In this document: one piece after another, positions 1 to 11,990 of the stretch
Numbering within the stretch: position 1 is the first letter of the stretch
Layout of the letters: every line of letters begins with the position of its first letter
NCBI GenBank assembly: GCA_019722365.1
Contig: JADFUC010001816.1
Location: 930,001-994,000 of the forward strand
DNA length: 64,000 nucleotides
DNA from: Lithospermum erythrorhizon
Taxonomy: Eukaryota > Streptophyta > Magnoliopsida > Boraginales > Boraginaceae
Direction of reading: 5' to 3'
Made by a program: the position numbers and the translations under genes
Notes under the pieces: model-generated
What the model was told of the DNA's origin: nothing
Databases searched by the model: none
Seen by the model: the letters and a program-made list of their open reading frames with translations, nothing else

Positions 1-1983
1 TGTCGCCACTCTGACGAAAACTATACTTCTTGCATCTCTACTGTGGACAATGCTTGCTATGTGCTTGATTCACAAGTTAGACCTTTTCATGAGGCATGCT
101 CCCAGCATCACTTGCTCAAGGGTGAAGGCATTGTTGGCAATGCATTCATGACAAATCAACCATGCTTTAACCCGGATATTAAAAAATTCAGCAAAACGGA
201 GTATCCTCTTGCCCATTATGCTAGGATGTTCAAATTGGGCGCTGCTGTTGCTATACGTCTCCGGAGTGACTTCACCGGTTCGGCTGATTTTGTTATAGAG
301 TTCTTCTTGCCTCTTGATTGCAAAGATCCTAATGACCAGAAATACATGTTAACCTCTTTTTCTTCCATGATGCAACAAATGTGCCAGACTTTACATGTTG
401 TTACAGATCAGGAATTGGCGGAAGAAATGAAATCACTGGCTAGAGAAAGGTGCAGCTCATCAGTTGCAAAGCTGGATGACAGGAAGGCACTGGAGATCTC
501 TACTCACCCTGAGGATCCACATACTGATGGTTCTTCCTGGTTAACACATATGATGAAGGCTCAGGAGAAGGGTAAGGGAATCAGCATTTCAGTTGGTTCT
601 CATAAGGAGGAAGTAGAAGAAGAGTTCAGGCTGACGAGCCAGTGGAATAATCAGGTGATTGATTTGCATCATATGTCCACATTCCCTGAGCATATTCAGG
701 CACAACAAGAATCTGGTTCAGATAATAGAGCAGAGGGCAATGAAGAACTTTCTTCAATTGGTGGGCTGAGTTCATCAGGTTCCAGGCGAGCCAGGGAAAG
801 GAGGCGGACAAAAGTGGAGAAATCAATCAGCTTGGATGTGCTACGCCAATACTTTGCTGGGAGCCTAAAAGATGCAGCAAATAATCTTGGGGGTAAGAAC
901 ATATAACTGCATTCGTAACTGCAACTTCAAGCTGATATGTTGTCTTTATGCACAGTTTGACATAAAGTACGTTTCCTCATTGTATTTGTCAAATCTAAAT
1001 TCTGGTAGCCTCGCGTGTTTTTTCAGTTTTGTCAACGACCCTATTTCCTATGGTGTAGGTCTTCCTACTGCTTTATCGGATTCTGCTTACATATCCCTTT
1101 TCACTAAACTGCAGTATGCCCTACTACATTGAAAAGAATTTGCAGACAATATGGAATCACGAGATGGCCATCTCGGAAGATCAAGAAAGTTGGCCACTCA
1201 TTGAGAAAACTTCAGCTTGTGATTGATTCTGTCCAGGGTGCCGAGGGTTCTATAAGACTTGGTTCTTTTTATTCCAACTTCCCTGAACTTGGTTCCCCAA
1301 ATCTAACTGGAAGTAGCAACAACTCCACCATGTTAAAGAGGGACGAGGACTTGCAGAAATCAGATGTGCACCCTGAAGGCAGCCTATTAATTCCAGGAAA
1401 TGCTGCAACAAAATCTCCTTCTTCCGGTAGTCATACCTCTGGTTCGAGTTTCAGTGGCTCGACTGGGGCAAAAGAGTTGCATCTGCTTGTTAATACCTCA
1501 AGTGAACAGCTCGGAGATGTGCTTCCAAGAGCCTTGAGCGATGGACAACTTCCACAATTTAGGCAAGAGGAATCGAATCTTCTAATAAGGTCCCAATATC
1601 AAAAGATTTTTACTGAGGCTGCTTCCCTCGAGGCTCTACCTCCTCTACCATTGAGCGGAACTGAGGTTGCTCCAGACACGGCTATCTTTAAAGTTAAAGC
1701 AAGTTTTCGAGGAGAAATGACCAGGTTCAGTCTACCACCTCACTGCAGGTTCACGGATATACACAGAGAGCTTCTAAGGCGTTTCAATGTCGATGATGCT
1801 AATAGAATCGGCATAAAGTACTTGGATGATGACTCTGAATGGGTACTCCTTACATGTGATGAAGATCTTGATGAATGTTTAGACATTCATAGATCATCTA
1901 GTACCCGAACAATTAAAATGTCTCTTCATCAATCTAATCTTCCAGGTCTTAGAAGCTCATTTGGCAGTAGTTGCCCTTTTTAG
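1..1983 (+). CDS. NIN-like protein (NLP) transcription factor, 5' part missing
   Basis: Partial gene, exons 1-892 and 1115-1983, intron 893-1114 (GT..AG), 586 residues in the window; the reading frame is open at base 1, so the N-terminus lies outside. Exon 1 carries the end of the GAF-like nitrate-responsive region (CRHSDENY.. onward) and a basic, low-complexity linker. The DNA-binding RWP-RK domain spans the intron: VEKSISLDVLRQYFAGSLKD, then VCPTTLKRICRQ and RWPSRKIKKVGHSLRKLQ. Near the end is a PB1 domain (FKVKASFRGEMTRFSLPP) with the acidic OPCA stretch DDDSEWVLLTCDEDLDEC. NLPs are nuclear regulators that bind nitrate-responsive elements; PB1 mediates oligomerisation. The segment after RWP-RK (LGSFYSNFPELGSPN) resembles NLP8/NLP9 rather than NLP6/7 from memory, so I favour that clade, which in Arabidopsis includes the nitrate-germination regulator NLP8. 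The family is certain; the clade is a moderate-confidence inference. Confidence 0.93.
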
Positions 1984-3857
1984 TGTCAACAAAGCCAAAC
2001 CAAGCTTTATCCGACCAAGTGGGATCGGTTATATTTGTACGACATCTCCATTCAATTCTATGCCGAAGTTTCCCTTTTTTTGGTGTAGCATACCAAATTT
2101 TAGTTTTAATATTTTCCTGAACAATGTTTTGGTTTTACATTCATTGAACTAAAGATATGTATTACAAAACAAGCATTACTATTGCAGGGAGACATTTCTC
2201 ACTGAATAGAAGTTTTACAGATGATCTCACTGAATGCCTTTAGAAGTTAACATTTTCAACCTCGTTCCCTTATTGTTTTTCCTCTAATTACTTGCAGCAG
2301 AATAAATATTTTTTATTTTGTAATCTCAATCATACTATTTAAACATTGACATTTGCAAGTCTTTCCCTATATATATCAGTGCCAAAAGGTTTTGTTGCAA
2401 TCTAACAATAATCGTTAATGGAAACAAAACAAGTCTATTTCCAGAGAAATTCTGACCAACTAACAACCTTTTAAATTGCATTTAACTCTCAGAAAGATCC
2501 TTTCTTTCACAATACATTTCCATAAAGTTACTCAAAATACCCCTATTAAACCTGTCACTATTTTCTTTCAATTTACACCACCAACCACCTCCACTAAACT
2601 CTATCCACCATCACCTCTTCTTCATCATCATCAAAACTACCCCCACCCCAACATGTGGTGGCTGTAGTTTGTGAGATGGTTGGTGGTAGTAATTTGAGTA
2701 AAATAAAGATAGCATGCGCTTTAAGATTTTACTTTGGGGAATACGCTATCAGAAAGGAAAAAGAAAAAGGCCACAAATTAAAAATCCTTAAAAAGGCTTA
2801 GCCAAATTTCTCCATTTCCAACTAATGACGCTAAATTAATGCCACCAATTTCAGTTAAAATGCAATTTCTATGCGGGGCATCACAAACCTTTTATTGCCT
2901 TAAACAATTCATCCTCCCCTCTTCTATGAGAGTATCACACCATTTCGGATTTGAGGCCCTTAAGACTATTTGAAAATTTTATTGGAGAAATTTGAAGATT
3001 GGAAGAATTTTTATTTGAATCTAGTAAGATTTGAGAGATTTAAACTCATATACATCAGTTTCCCTCGCGAAGCGGAGGCACATCATGTTGGAACCAAAGT
3101 TTCAATGAAGATTTGAAGGCTTTTTGCAGATTCTGGAGGCTGGGTGACTATGCTCATATACATGCTTCCATCATGAAAGTCGGAGGGGTATGAGCTCACA
3201 TCTTGAAGCAACTCAAAGACTCTACTTTGAAGGTTTGTATGTTCTTTAATGATTTTTCCTTGAAGATTTGATGAGTTGAAGGTGGGTTCTTGTTCGTTTT
3301 TCGGTGTGTTTTTCATGGTTTTCTTGCTTGAAACCCGTTTATGAACAAGAGTGGCTCAAAAAAGTGGTGTTTCCTGGAGATTTGGCACATTTGGTTAGGT
3401 CCTGCCAAACTCTGCTGCAAGGAAGATGGCTAAATTTCGTTAATTTTTGGCTTAGAATGATGTTTTTGTGAGAGAATAATGGTTATTTGTGAGAGAATAT
3501 TGATAGAATTCAGGATGAAATTTAGAACCAAACAAAGTTCTCAAAAATACAATGACAAAATTTCATATAAATCACTTTAACTACTTGAAATATTTCATAT
3601 AGATACTTATAACTTTTAAACTTTTGACACCCAAACTTCACAGGTTAATTTGAAGGCAAAAGTGTGTCCGTGTTGTTTGAACACAAGCACTAAAAAATTG
3701 TACTATATTTTGTTTGACATTCTTCTAAACATACTTATATTAATTAAATAACATCAATAATATAGCTAAATATATTTGTGTGAAGATTAGGTATGAAGAT
3801 GAGACCAATTCAACATGCTAAATTGTTATATTAAATTTGTTTTAAAAAGCCATTTAG
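1984..3857. other. Gene-poor stretch downstream of NLP
   Basis: AT-rich DNA. The first 150 bases are probably NLP 3' UTR. From about 2950 to 3480 the base composition is less AT-biased and short open frames occur on both strands (for example 3083-3316, minus), but I recognise no protein; it may be an eroded repeat. No gene is supported. Confidence 0.5.
3640..3830 (+). repeat. Dispersed repeat, copy 1 of 2
   Basis: The order GTGTGTCC, a GTTTGAACAC/GTTTGGACAT segment, an AT-rich run and TTTGTGTGAAGATTAG, TATGAAGAT recurs at about 5400-5550 in the same orientation. The two copies are diverged. Its class is unknown; no clear terminal inverted repeats were seen. Confidence 0.45.
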
Positions 3858-4345
3858 TATTTTTTCGATTTTAAATATCCTACACAGTCTTTCCTGAGAC
3901 TACATAATTATACAGAGGATCCAGAAGTTCCCATTTGCATTCCATAGTTAGAGCGAAGTGCTCAGGCTCTAAATCGATTCAATGCAAACTCAAATGTACT
4001 CTCCATACAAAGATATCACCAAGCTTATTTTTCAATAGTCAAAATTAACAAACTTCATAAACAAATACATAAAAGTTCAAGAAAACATACCAATTATAAA
4101 TAAATATATAAAAAATCACATAATATGAAGCAAATCAATGAAATATAATAAATTGTTGGATTAAAACCTGCACATATATGAATGCTGCAGCTGCTAATAA
4201 AAGTAGATACCGAAAATCCCATGAAAAAGATCGCATTTTTACTACTTTTTTTGCATAAAAATGAATAAAGATTGTATTTTTTTTACTCTTGGTGTTTGGT
4301 GAAGACTTTGGAAGTTAATTACTCAGTAAGATGACTTCTATCTAA
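3858..4345 (-). repeat. Segmental duplication block, distal copy (GnTI 5' end)
   Basis: This block matches 21811-22675 in the same orientation. Shared landmarks in order are GATCCAGAAGTTCCCATT, CTAAATCGATTCAAT, CAAACTCAAATGTACT, the unit ATAAAAGTTCAAGAAAACAT, TAATAAATTGTTGGATTAAA, GnTI exon 1, and its upstream leader with TTTTTTTGCATAAAAATG. Compared with the partner it lacks most of a MITE and two of three tandem units. Read on the minus strand it is promoter/leader, exon 1 and the start of intron 1. The rest of GnTI does not follow. Confidence 0.85.
4168..4236 (-). pseudogene. Orphan intact copy of GnTI exon 1 (membrane anchor)
   Basis: On the minus strand an ATG at 4236 opens 23 codons ending at a clean donor (CAG|GTTTTA) at 4168. 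The peptide starts [12 protein letters not shown] and ends AAAAFIYVQ. This is the short cytoplasmic tail and type II signal anchor expected at the start of plant GnTI, and it ends exactly where the family's next exon (MRLFATQ..) should begin, in phase 0. No exon 2 follows: intron-like sequence runs only to about 3860 and then the homology ends. The rest of the gene lies 13 kb away, beyond which is a frameshifted twin of this exon (22512-22573). It is therefore an exon left alone by a duplication or rearrangement. Whether it is transcribed or spliced into anything cannot be seen. Confidence 0.85.
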
Positions 4346-5194
4346 AGTGAAATATACGACGATTCATTTTAATGAATGCTTTAATGATATCATAACCGAT
4401 TTTTCTGCTTATTGATAAATATAAATTGTTACTGTTACAATAAATTTATATATTTATAAAGTCAAGCTCATTTTAAAACTTCAACTCAAAAGTAAAATCT
4501 TGATTGAGTAATACTTTCATGATTACATTGCCGATTTGAGATGAAGATAGTAAATCTCATTTTTATTGTTAAAATACATACTATTTGTAAGATGCTAAGA
4601 TTCATTATCTACAAGATTGAATTCGTATTTGTCAAATCCAAAAAATTATGAATCAAATCTAGGAGTTTTAATGAAGTACTCTAGAGAGAATAATGGTTAT
4701 TCTATTGAAGATAAATTGTGAAAGAACTGCTCACATGTTACATGATAAGAATAGCTCCAATAATACATCATGTTAGTGAGTACTTTTTGTGGTCTAAATA
4801 TTATCATAAACAATTTATTAGTCATTTCACTGTTACCAATACTGCCTATTCCTCCTATTACCATTTTAGCCCTTCTCGTGCTTAAGTAACTTTCGTTTAG
4901 AAAACAAATAGTCATTTTACTGTAGTTAATATTATTTGTGTGCTTATAGTCCTCCTCCCTACCAACTATCATTTACTTCATTTCATTCTCAACTCTGAAG
5001 TGCTTCTTTTCTACTTGAGGATTCCCTTCATACACAAACAAAAAATCGTAAAGGTAATATTTCCTAAAGAATTCTGATACTTCTAAAAAGCTGCATTATT
5101 TTCCTTTTCATTCTTTTGGTACTTAAAATAGTTATTAGGCTCCATTTTAGTTAGTTTTATACTTTATAATGCAAATTTAAGCTATTTTTTTTTT

Positions 5195-5385
5195 TTTAAA
5201 TGTGTTGTTTAATTAAAATTTGTGTTGATGTCTTATGTTATCAAGCTGAATTTTAGTTAGCTTTGCTGGAATTAGATTGGTGATTTTGCTCGAAAATTGT
5301 GATTACTAATTTTGCTGTTTAATTAAAATTTGAGTTGATGTCTTAAAAGTTACTGCTGCATTTTAGTTAGCTTTGTGGTTTGCAT
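5195..5385 (+). repeat. Local imperfect direct duplication
   Basis: The segment with TTTAATTAAAATTTG, TTGATGTCTTA and ATTTTAGTTAGCTTTG occurs twice about 115 bases apart (about 5208 and 5319). Copies differ by substitutions and small indels. No function is suggested. Confidence 0.6.
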
Positions 5386-5399
5386 GCTACTACCATTAT

Positions 5400-5550
5400 C
5401 AGCCCCTAGTGTGTCCATGCATGTCGTTTGGACATGAAGTAAATAAAAATGTCCTATATTTATTCTTTCTGAACATAATTTTATTTAATTAACAAATAAT
5501 ACATGTCTACTTATTTGTGTGAAGATTAGAGTATGAAGATATAACCGAGA
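5400..5550 (+). repeat. Dispersed repeat, copy 2 of 2
   Basis: Diverged partner of 3640-3830 in the same orientation, ending in the same TTTGTGTGAAGATTAG..TATGAAGAT stretch. Confidence 0.45.
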
Positions 5551-6559
5551 CGCCCAACTCGCTATATTTGGAACATGTTTTGGAGGAAATAATATGGTTG
5601 CTAAGCACTGGATGTGGGAGAGGGTGTGAAGAGTCTGAGCTAGTTGGAGATATATGTTACCACCAGAGTACCATATTGCTGCTAAATGCTGACGGTGCAG
5701 CGACAACGAGAATCAGGTGTATCATTAGTAGATATGAATACGTGATCAAAATTTCAAATGTTTCCTATGAAACATTCGAAAATTTTTCGATTTTATGTAA
5801 AAACGAAACATTGCAATTTATTTAAATTGGCTTGTTTCCTAATAAATAAATATTACATATTTTTGTGTATCATTTTCATATTGATAACTTATAATTTGTT
5901 TTGAGAATAAAAAACAATATATACTCACAAAGTATATTTACAAACGTAGATATTATAACAAATATAAATGTTCAACCTCATTAACTAAATTAAAATAAAA
6001 TAAAACATTTTCAAATCAATGTTATGTAATTTAAAATATTTGAAATAAATTTTTATTGTACTTTTAGATAAAATATTTTCTTTACAATTCAATATTACTG
6101 GAAAATATTCCAAAGTTAAATCTAAACAAAGGTTACTGACAATTGTAATTATCTCAAACACAAAGAATTACTAAATACATATATAAGGAGACTCTATATC
6201 GTAGAAGATATTTGAACCATTGCTTCAAATATTTCTAAAACGCTTATTTTTATTCCCGAAAGACAGTCCAAAATAAAATCCATGACATAAGATATAATCA
6301 ACACGTCATATTGACATAATAACCTTTTGGAAAGCCACATGGTTATCGAGCAATCGATGTTTATAAGTCCACTTACAACGAGGTCAAGCAAAAAAATTCA
6401 AATCGTCAAACTATCAGAAGGCCAAGACAATCACGACGCAGACACTAAAGAAGACTTAACATGCTGAAAGTCTGACCAACTTCCCAATGCCACATCATAA
6501 CGACCGCCCATTTGCTGTGTGAAATTTGTTGATGAGGAGGTAACGCGTGCGATTTTACT

Positions 6560-8135
6560 GTTGATTTTCTCGATTTATCCTATCCAAATTATTTGGTATC
6601 AATTATTCGATACTAAATTAATTTTTTAACCAAAATTAATATTTTTTCTCTATAAATGTATTTCTCCCATTCACCTTAGAAAAATCATCTTTTTAATATA
6701 AATTATTATATTATCATTTACTAAACTCTTTATTTTTTAATCTTTCAATATATTTTTAGTAAAATGACACAATAATAACTACATCAAAATTCGACGACTA
6801 TCCTTTAAATTTATCAAAATCTCAAAGAATTATCAATTTCATAATCAATCTTCAAACCAACCACTTTATCAAAATATCCCAAATCGGTTTCACCACCTGC
6901 CAAATTTCAATATGCCTCCAGCGTACCATGGCTATTTGCATATCAATAGCTGTGCTATCCCAAAACATTATACCGCAGGTTATTTGTATATCATTGTACC
7001 CGGTTAGGCCTCAGAATGAATCAAGATTCCAGTCTCTACGAAATCAAACCGAGACTAAACCTTAAAACCAAGATTCGCCCGATTCACGAACTGCCTCGAA
7101 AAAGTTTCACGATAACTTTACAATATCAGCCATAAACTCCATCACCAAAAAATATCATTTAACTAATTTAACTTACTAACCCATGTACCATACAACACTT
7201 ATTTAGCTTGTAGCCCATCACCCCAACCCCCCACCCAAAAGACCAAAATCCATTGGCGCACTCTCTCCAGCCCATCTACCCTTCCATCAATTCAAAAACC
7301 CCAAAATCCAACTATGAAATTCCAAAATATCGTATTATTAATATTTTTCCCACAAAATCTCAATTTTTTCCACCCCACGCAAAAATCTAGATTAATCTTT
7401 TAAATATGATGACGATGTACAATTGAATCAAGAATCAAGAATGTGCAAGAATGGAATTGAAACGGTTTTTTACAAATCGAAGAACACAACAATTGTGATT
7501 GGGGATATTAATCAGTTTCGGGGTTTAATTGTTCAATTTCAATTATGTTTTGAACACATATTTCAATTATGTTTCGATAAGATTCGAGATACATATTTCA
7601 ATTATGTTTTGATTTTGGGATTTTGATTTGATGTTTTTCACTACGGACAAACTGCTCAGCCACAACGGTTCGCTGTCACGAGCCGGTGCCTAAACCTATG
7701 TTCGCAGCTCACCTAGCCGAGCTCAAACCCCAGATATTCAACCTGTCAGCTCAAGCCATGTTCTCTACCCGTGGTTTGCTTATCACTACTTCACTATTTG
7801 TAAAGTTTTCTTTTGTTTTACATACTTTTTAATTCTCAAGGCTTAGTTTATTTATAAAAATTAATTAGATTGTGAGATTACAAATTATTTAAATAAATAT
7901 TTATATACCCTCTATTTTTTAAAATATCAAAAATAATTTATCTAAGTGTTAGCTATTCTTATTTAATTATAAACTATAATTATTATAATTATTTAATCAT
8001 AAAAATAAAAATATAAATAACAAATAAAATATTAGATAAAAGTGGGCGGGGTAAAAAGGAAATTTTTTATTAAAACAAAATTGGTCAGAAGGTAAAATTT
8101 AAATGAGTTAAATTACAAGCAGGCATGCATGCGAG
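6560..8135 (+). mobile_element. PIF/Harbinger-like element, internally deleted copy A
   Basis: The left part (about 6590-7000) matches the ORF1 leader and N-terminus of copy B (about 8480-8830): shared AACCAAAATT, TTTTTTCTCTATAAATG, ATATTTTTAGTAAAATG against ATATTTTTAAGAAATGG, and AATTATCAATTT. The right part (about 7850-8130) matches the tail of copy B (about 11710-11990): AAAAATTAATTAGA, TTATTTAAATAAATATTTATA, TTTTTAAAATATCAAAAA, then ATTATAATTATTTAATCATAAAAA and AGATAAAAG. Most of the coding core is missing or unrecognisable. It is non-autonomous. I could not define terminal inverted repeats or a TTA target duplication, so both edges are approximate. Confidence 0.6.
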
Positions 8136-8628
8136 TGCGATCAAAAATGCGTGTCAATATTACATACCTGTATACGCAAGAAGCTTAGAGAATCACCGGA
8201 GAATGCGTGTATAAGACTGTATACAATTAAGATGTTGAAAATTGCCACAATCAAATTATCAGATGGTACGTGTCAATAAATTTGGTGATTTGATGCCAGA
8301 TAAATTTACAGAAAAATTAACCGGTTGAATTTCCCAACGCCACACGCCATCATAGAAAGTGTCAGAAATGAGCCAACAGAAATGCCGAGATAGTGGACGA
8401 AAGGACGCATTGCTTGGTATCGTCAGTTTTGATTTTGGATTTCTATCTTGGCTTCAACGATCTGGATAATAATTCTTTTTTCACTCTAAACCAAAATTCA
8501 TCATTTTTTCTCTCTATAAATGCAGACTTCCTCCCATTCAATTCTGGCTATAAAAAATCATCATTTTTTCAATATACCATTATATTATCCTTTTACAAAC
8601 TTTTTAATCTTCAACATATTTTTAAGAA

Positions 8629-9640
8629 ATGGATCCTAATAATTTCAATACTCAAACTTCTACTAATTATTCTTTAACTATCAAAATTCCAATAATTATC
8701 AATTTGATAATCAATCAAACCAACCACTGCCCTCAAAATATTTCAAATTTCTGTTTCCACCAAATTTACAAATTTCACATGTCTTCAGTACTAAATATCC
8801 ATATTATATCACGATGCAATATTCTCTCAACCACCTCCTTATAACTTCATGTCGCCGGGGAAATGAAATGTTCCAAATATTGGCAATGTACTCGCATTTT
8901 CAAATTACAAATGTCACTGGGTAAATAATGGAAAGCATGCAAGATATTCTGCTCGGGAGGATTCGGTTTAACGCTCGAAAGAAAAAGCCTCAAATGCACC
9001 ACCGAACAAAAATTCTGGTGCTACTTAGTGCTGGATTAAATATGGAAATGCATAAATATTTAAGAAATCGTAAAAGCAAAACATATCGAGCAAAATTAAC
9101 ATTATTGTAACGTACTGTTCCTCTAGACTCCACGTGACGGAACCGCATGCAAAATCATTTTAACTATCAACAACATATCGGGGCAAATGGACAAAGCGCC
9201 ATAATGCTAAACGTATGAAACAAAGCGGTTGGCCTGAGAATGATATATCGACAAAAACATATGAACTATATAAAAAGTGGTAAAAGAATGTACTTAATTG
9301 ATGTCCGAACGCGTGTCAGTCCGAGATCAACCACGTTATGGAAGTCCGTTGACAAATATCGTAGCAGCGATTCCAAAAGAGCACGGAGAGTGATGCTGGT
9401 GACTCAAATACTGTCGAATCCATTGCTCGTCCAATTGTAGTGACGAATTCAAAAAAGGCAAGGCAAGGCTGGGAAGGGGTAAACAAGCACGGAAATTAAT
9501 TTAAACAATACAAAGACAAAGAGTTTGAACGATTGGACAAATTACAGTCACAACAAAGAGGAGGTAATCAAAGCAAAGTAAGAGAAATGTTCATGAAGTC
9601 ATGGCATGAGCATCTCGACAAACCGTACTAAAAAGCTTAT
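8629..9640 (+). pseudogene. Harbinger ORF1 (Myb/SANT-like accessory protein), broken
   Basis: The frame starts MDPNNFNTQTSTNYS. Across shifting frames one can read SGWPENDIS..YELYKKW (about 9220-9280), a serine-rich stretch ending in a run like SDAGDSNTVESIARP (about 9390-9430), and FERLDKLQSQQRGGN then MFMKSWHEHLDKPY (about 9515-9630). In this family ORF1 is the DNA-binding partner that helps the transposase act on the element ends. Multiple frame changes mean no intact protein can be made. Confidence 0.6.
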
Positions 9641-9839
9641 GGAAACAAGTCAGGGGTCACAATTGTTTGGAAAATAATTCTAGTCCTCCCCCAATGTTTG
9701 TTTTTGACGGTGTTTTTCCGCTTGGATATGTGTGTTTTTAAGCTGCATGTTTTCAATGTCAAAAAGTTTTTCCTGCTTCGACGCACGCTCAACAAAACCA
9801 GTGCTCCATTTTACTAACCCAACTCTAACCTATTTGTGA

Positions 9840-10165
9840 TTGAGTCCGCTTTGATTTCTAATCACTCAACCAAAAGAAGATCCTATCCGAGAATTAACCA
9901 ATTTAATTCCTTGCATCGAGTTCGGCCGATTAACCACTCAACCAAAAAAGCGTATCCTATCCGAGAATTAACTCAATTTAATTCACCACTGAGTCCGGCT
10001 GACATCAACCACTAACCAAAAGCGATCCTATCTTTTAATTAACTCGCTTTTAATTCTTATCTTCGAGTCCGTCGATTTCAACCACTCAACCAAAAGCGAT
10101 CCATATTTTAATTAACTAATTCTAATTCCCATTCAAGCCCCGTCGATTTCAACCAATTCAACCTT
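9840..10165 (+). repeat. Tandem repeat in Harbinger spacer, about 70-bp unit, 4-5 copies
   Basis: Each unit has CCACTCAACCAAAAG(C)GATCC, TATCC/TTTT, GAATTAACT, AATTTAATTC and GAGTCCG(G)C(C)GATTTCAACC. Copies start near 9865, 9938, 10000, 10077 and 10145. The array lies just upstream of the TATA-like sequence and start codon of the transposase, so it may have been promoter or transposase-binding DNA. Confidence 0.75.
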
Positions 10166-10267
10166 ATAAATAGCAACTCATTTATACTCTACCAACTCAC
10201 TCAAAGCTTCTACATATTATTACAAATCTTATTCTTCCTACTTACATATTTTTTCAAACGAAATTCA

Positions 10268-11345
10268 ATGGATCCGTTTGACTTTCTTTTTGATATCGAA
10301 GCATACAAAAGGCAATCTGAAATTGAGGAGAGATATATCCTCAATTTATTTAATGTGCAGAACAGACAAATATTAGAAGATAATTCATCTCGTAGTAAGA
10401 GAAAAAATTTCACGTAGATCATGAAGTCGGAAAACCAAAGATTCATTGACAACTACTTTTCCAATGAACCTACATATGACGAGGCAACAGCTGGCCGACA
10501 CTTCGGATGTAAACATATTTTCTTCGACCGCTGGGGACTCAAATATTGACAACTATCACCCAAAGAGTTTGACAGCCGCTAACAAAGAAGTATATCCCCA
10601 TTAGCCAACGTATTCACGCCTATGAATGTTAGCATATAAATAGCCTCGGCCGACAAGGTAGACGAACATATCAAAATAGGAGGTACTACAAGGCTGAGTG
10701 TTTACCTAGATTTGCAAAGTGAATCATGCTAATCAGATGAGCAGCAGTACTCGAGCCCCAAACCAAGATGGACCTATAAAGAATAATGGCAGTTAGATGA
10801 CAGGTTCCCGGAATGATCGAGTATCAACGACGATCAAATTGGAAAATTGTCCTGGCCGCTGGAAGTCGACTTACTGTAGGAGATAGCCGAACCACCACCG
10901 CATCTCAAGGCTGGCTTCTCACGATTTGTGGATACGTAGATGTTTTTCTGATGTCCTGGACACATTGAACGATATAAACGTTTCTAGACCGATCACCGGT
11001 GTTTCATGACGTTTGAACAAGGAAATACCCAAGAAAGGGAACTTTAGAATCAACGCTCTTTATAATATGGCGCGCATTATCTGCCGACGGGTATCTACTC
11101 CCCGCTTTATCCAACTTCGCTAAATCAATTAGACTTCCTCGTGAGTGAACCGTATAAGTTGTTTGCAAAATATCGTGAGGATGTCGAAGCGACATCAACG
11201 TGCATTCGAGCGCCTGCCTCGATTTAAAATCTTTCGCATTGTGATAGATCATGTAGACATAAACGATTTCCGTTATCATCATGATCATGTATCATATTAC
11301 ATAATATGATTGTCGAGATAAACGATACATATGCTCAACATTTGA
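10268..11345 (+). pseudogene. Harbinger DDE transposase (HARBI1/ALP1-like), broken
   Basis: It opens with ATG at 10268 (MDPFDFLFDIEAYKRQ..), about 95 bases after a TATA-like motif, and meets a stop after about 49 codons. Family landmarks then appear in changing frames: NQRFIDNYFSNEPTYDEAT (about 10436-10495), YADKVDE-like and IGGTTRLSVY-like runs (about 10650-10710), LNDINV followed by a diverged active-site region (about 10965-10990), YYLADGIYP-like (about 11065-11090), EDVE with an RAF-like remnant (about 11170-11215) and HNMIVE (about 11300-11320). The order matches plant PIF/Harbinger nucleases. It cannot encode an active transposase. Confidence 0.65.
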
Positions 11346-11990
11346 CCGACATGATCAATGCGAGATTGCTGGTCCAGTACACCACAACCATTCTCGACCG
11401 AGGGCGCTACCGAGATTCAGAATCCACATACAGAGTTAGATTCGACCATATGGATAAATGTACATCACTTAATTACAACAGATCTAGTCGCCATGTTATG
11501 GGCAAAGTTCTGAATCGCTTCGATTAAATATTTTTAAGAGTCTTGTCCTGCTTTAAGAGTTTGATTGTAAAGGTCGACGATTATATCAGACTACGCGTTA
11601 TTTTTATTTCATTAGTTGTACCGCGTGGTTTTCTTATTGTACTACATTTCATTGTTTGTAACTTTGCTTTTATCATGATATTTCAATTTCAGGTTTATTT
11701 GTATTTAAATTATTTTGTTTATTTATTTACAAAAAATTAATTAGAACATGAGATAAAATATTATTTAAATAAATATTTATAAAATTTTTCATTTTTAAAA
11801 TATCAAAAAATAATTTATTTATGTTAATTATTTTATTTATCTATAAATGATAACATTATAATTATTTAATCATAAAAAATAAAAATATGTGTTAGTCAGT
11901 TAATAAGAGATAAAAGCTTGCTGGTGGTGTTGAATTTATTAAACAAAAAATCAGAGGTAAAATCTGAATGAGTATTAAATTACGTTAAGA

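Larger units (their letters stand above)
4346..6559. other. Gene-poor, AT-rich stretch
   Basis: No supported gene. It holds the second copy of the dispersed repeat (5400-5550) and a local duplication (5195-5385). The open frames here, such as 4697-4972 and 5568-5825, show no recognisable motifs. Confidence 0.5.
8150..11990 (+). mobile_element. PIF/Harbinger transposon, decayed copy B
   Basis: A two-gene element typical of plant PIF/Harbinger: a Myb/SANT-like ORF1 (from 8629) followed by a DDE transposase ORF2 (from 10268), same strand, with a repeat-bearing spacer that ends in a TATA-like ATAAATAG. Both reading frames are broken by many small indels and stops. It stands directly after copy A in the same orientation and ends in the same about 280-bp AT-rich tail (11710-11990). 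Ends are approximate because I did not find clean inverted termini. Confidence 0.7.

Noticed and set aside
3083..3316. 77-codon minus-strand frame MKNTPKNEQEPTF..
   Set aside because: No motif, no neighbouring exons and no conserved-looking composition; kept only as a possible eroded repeat.
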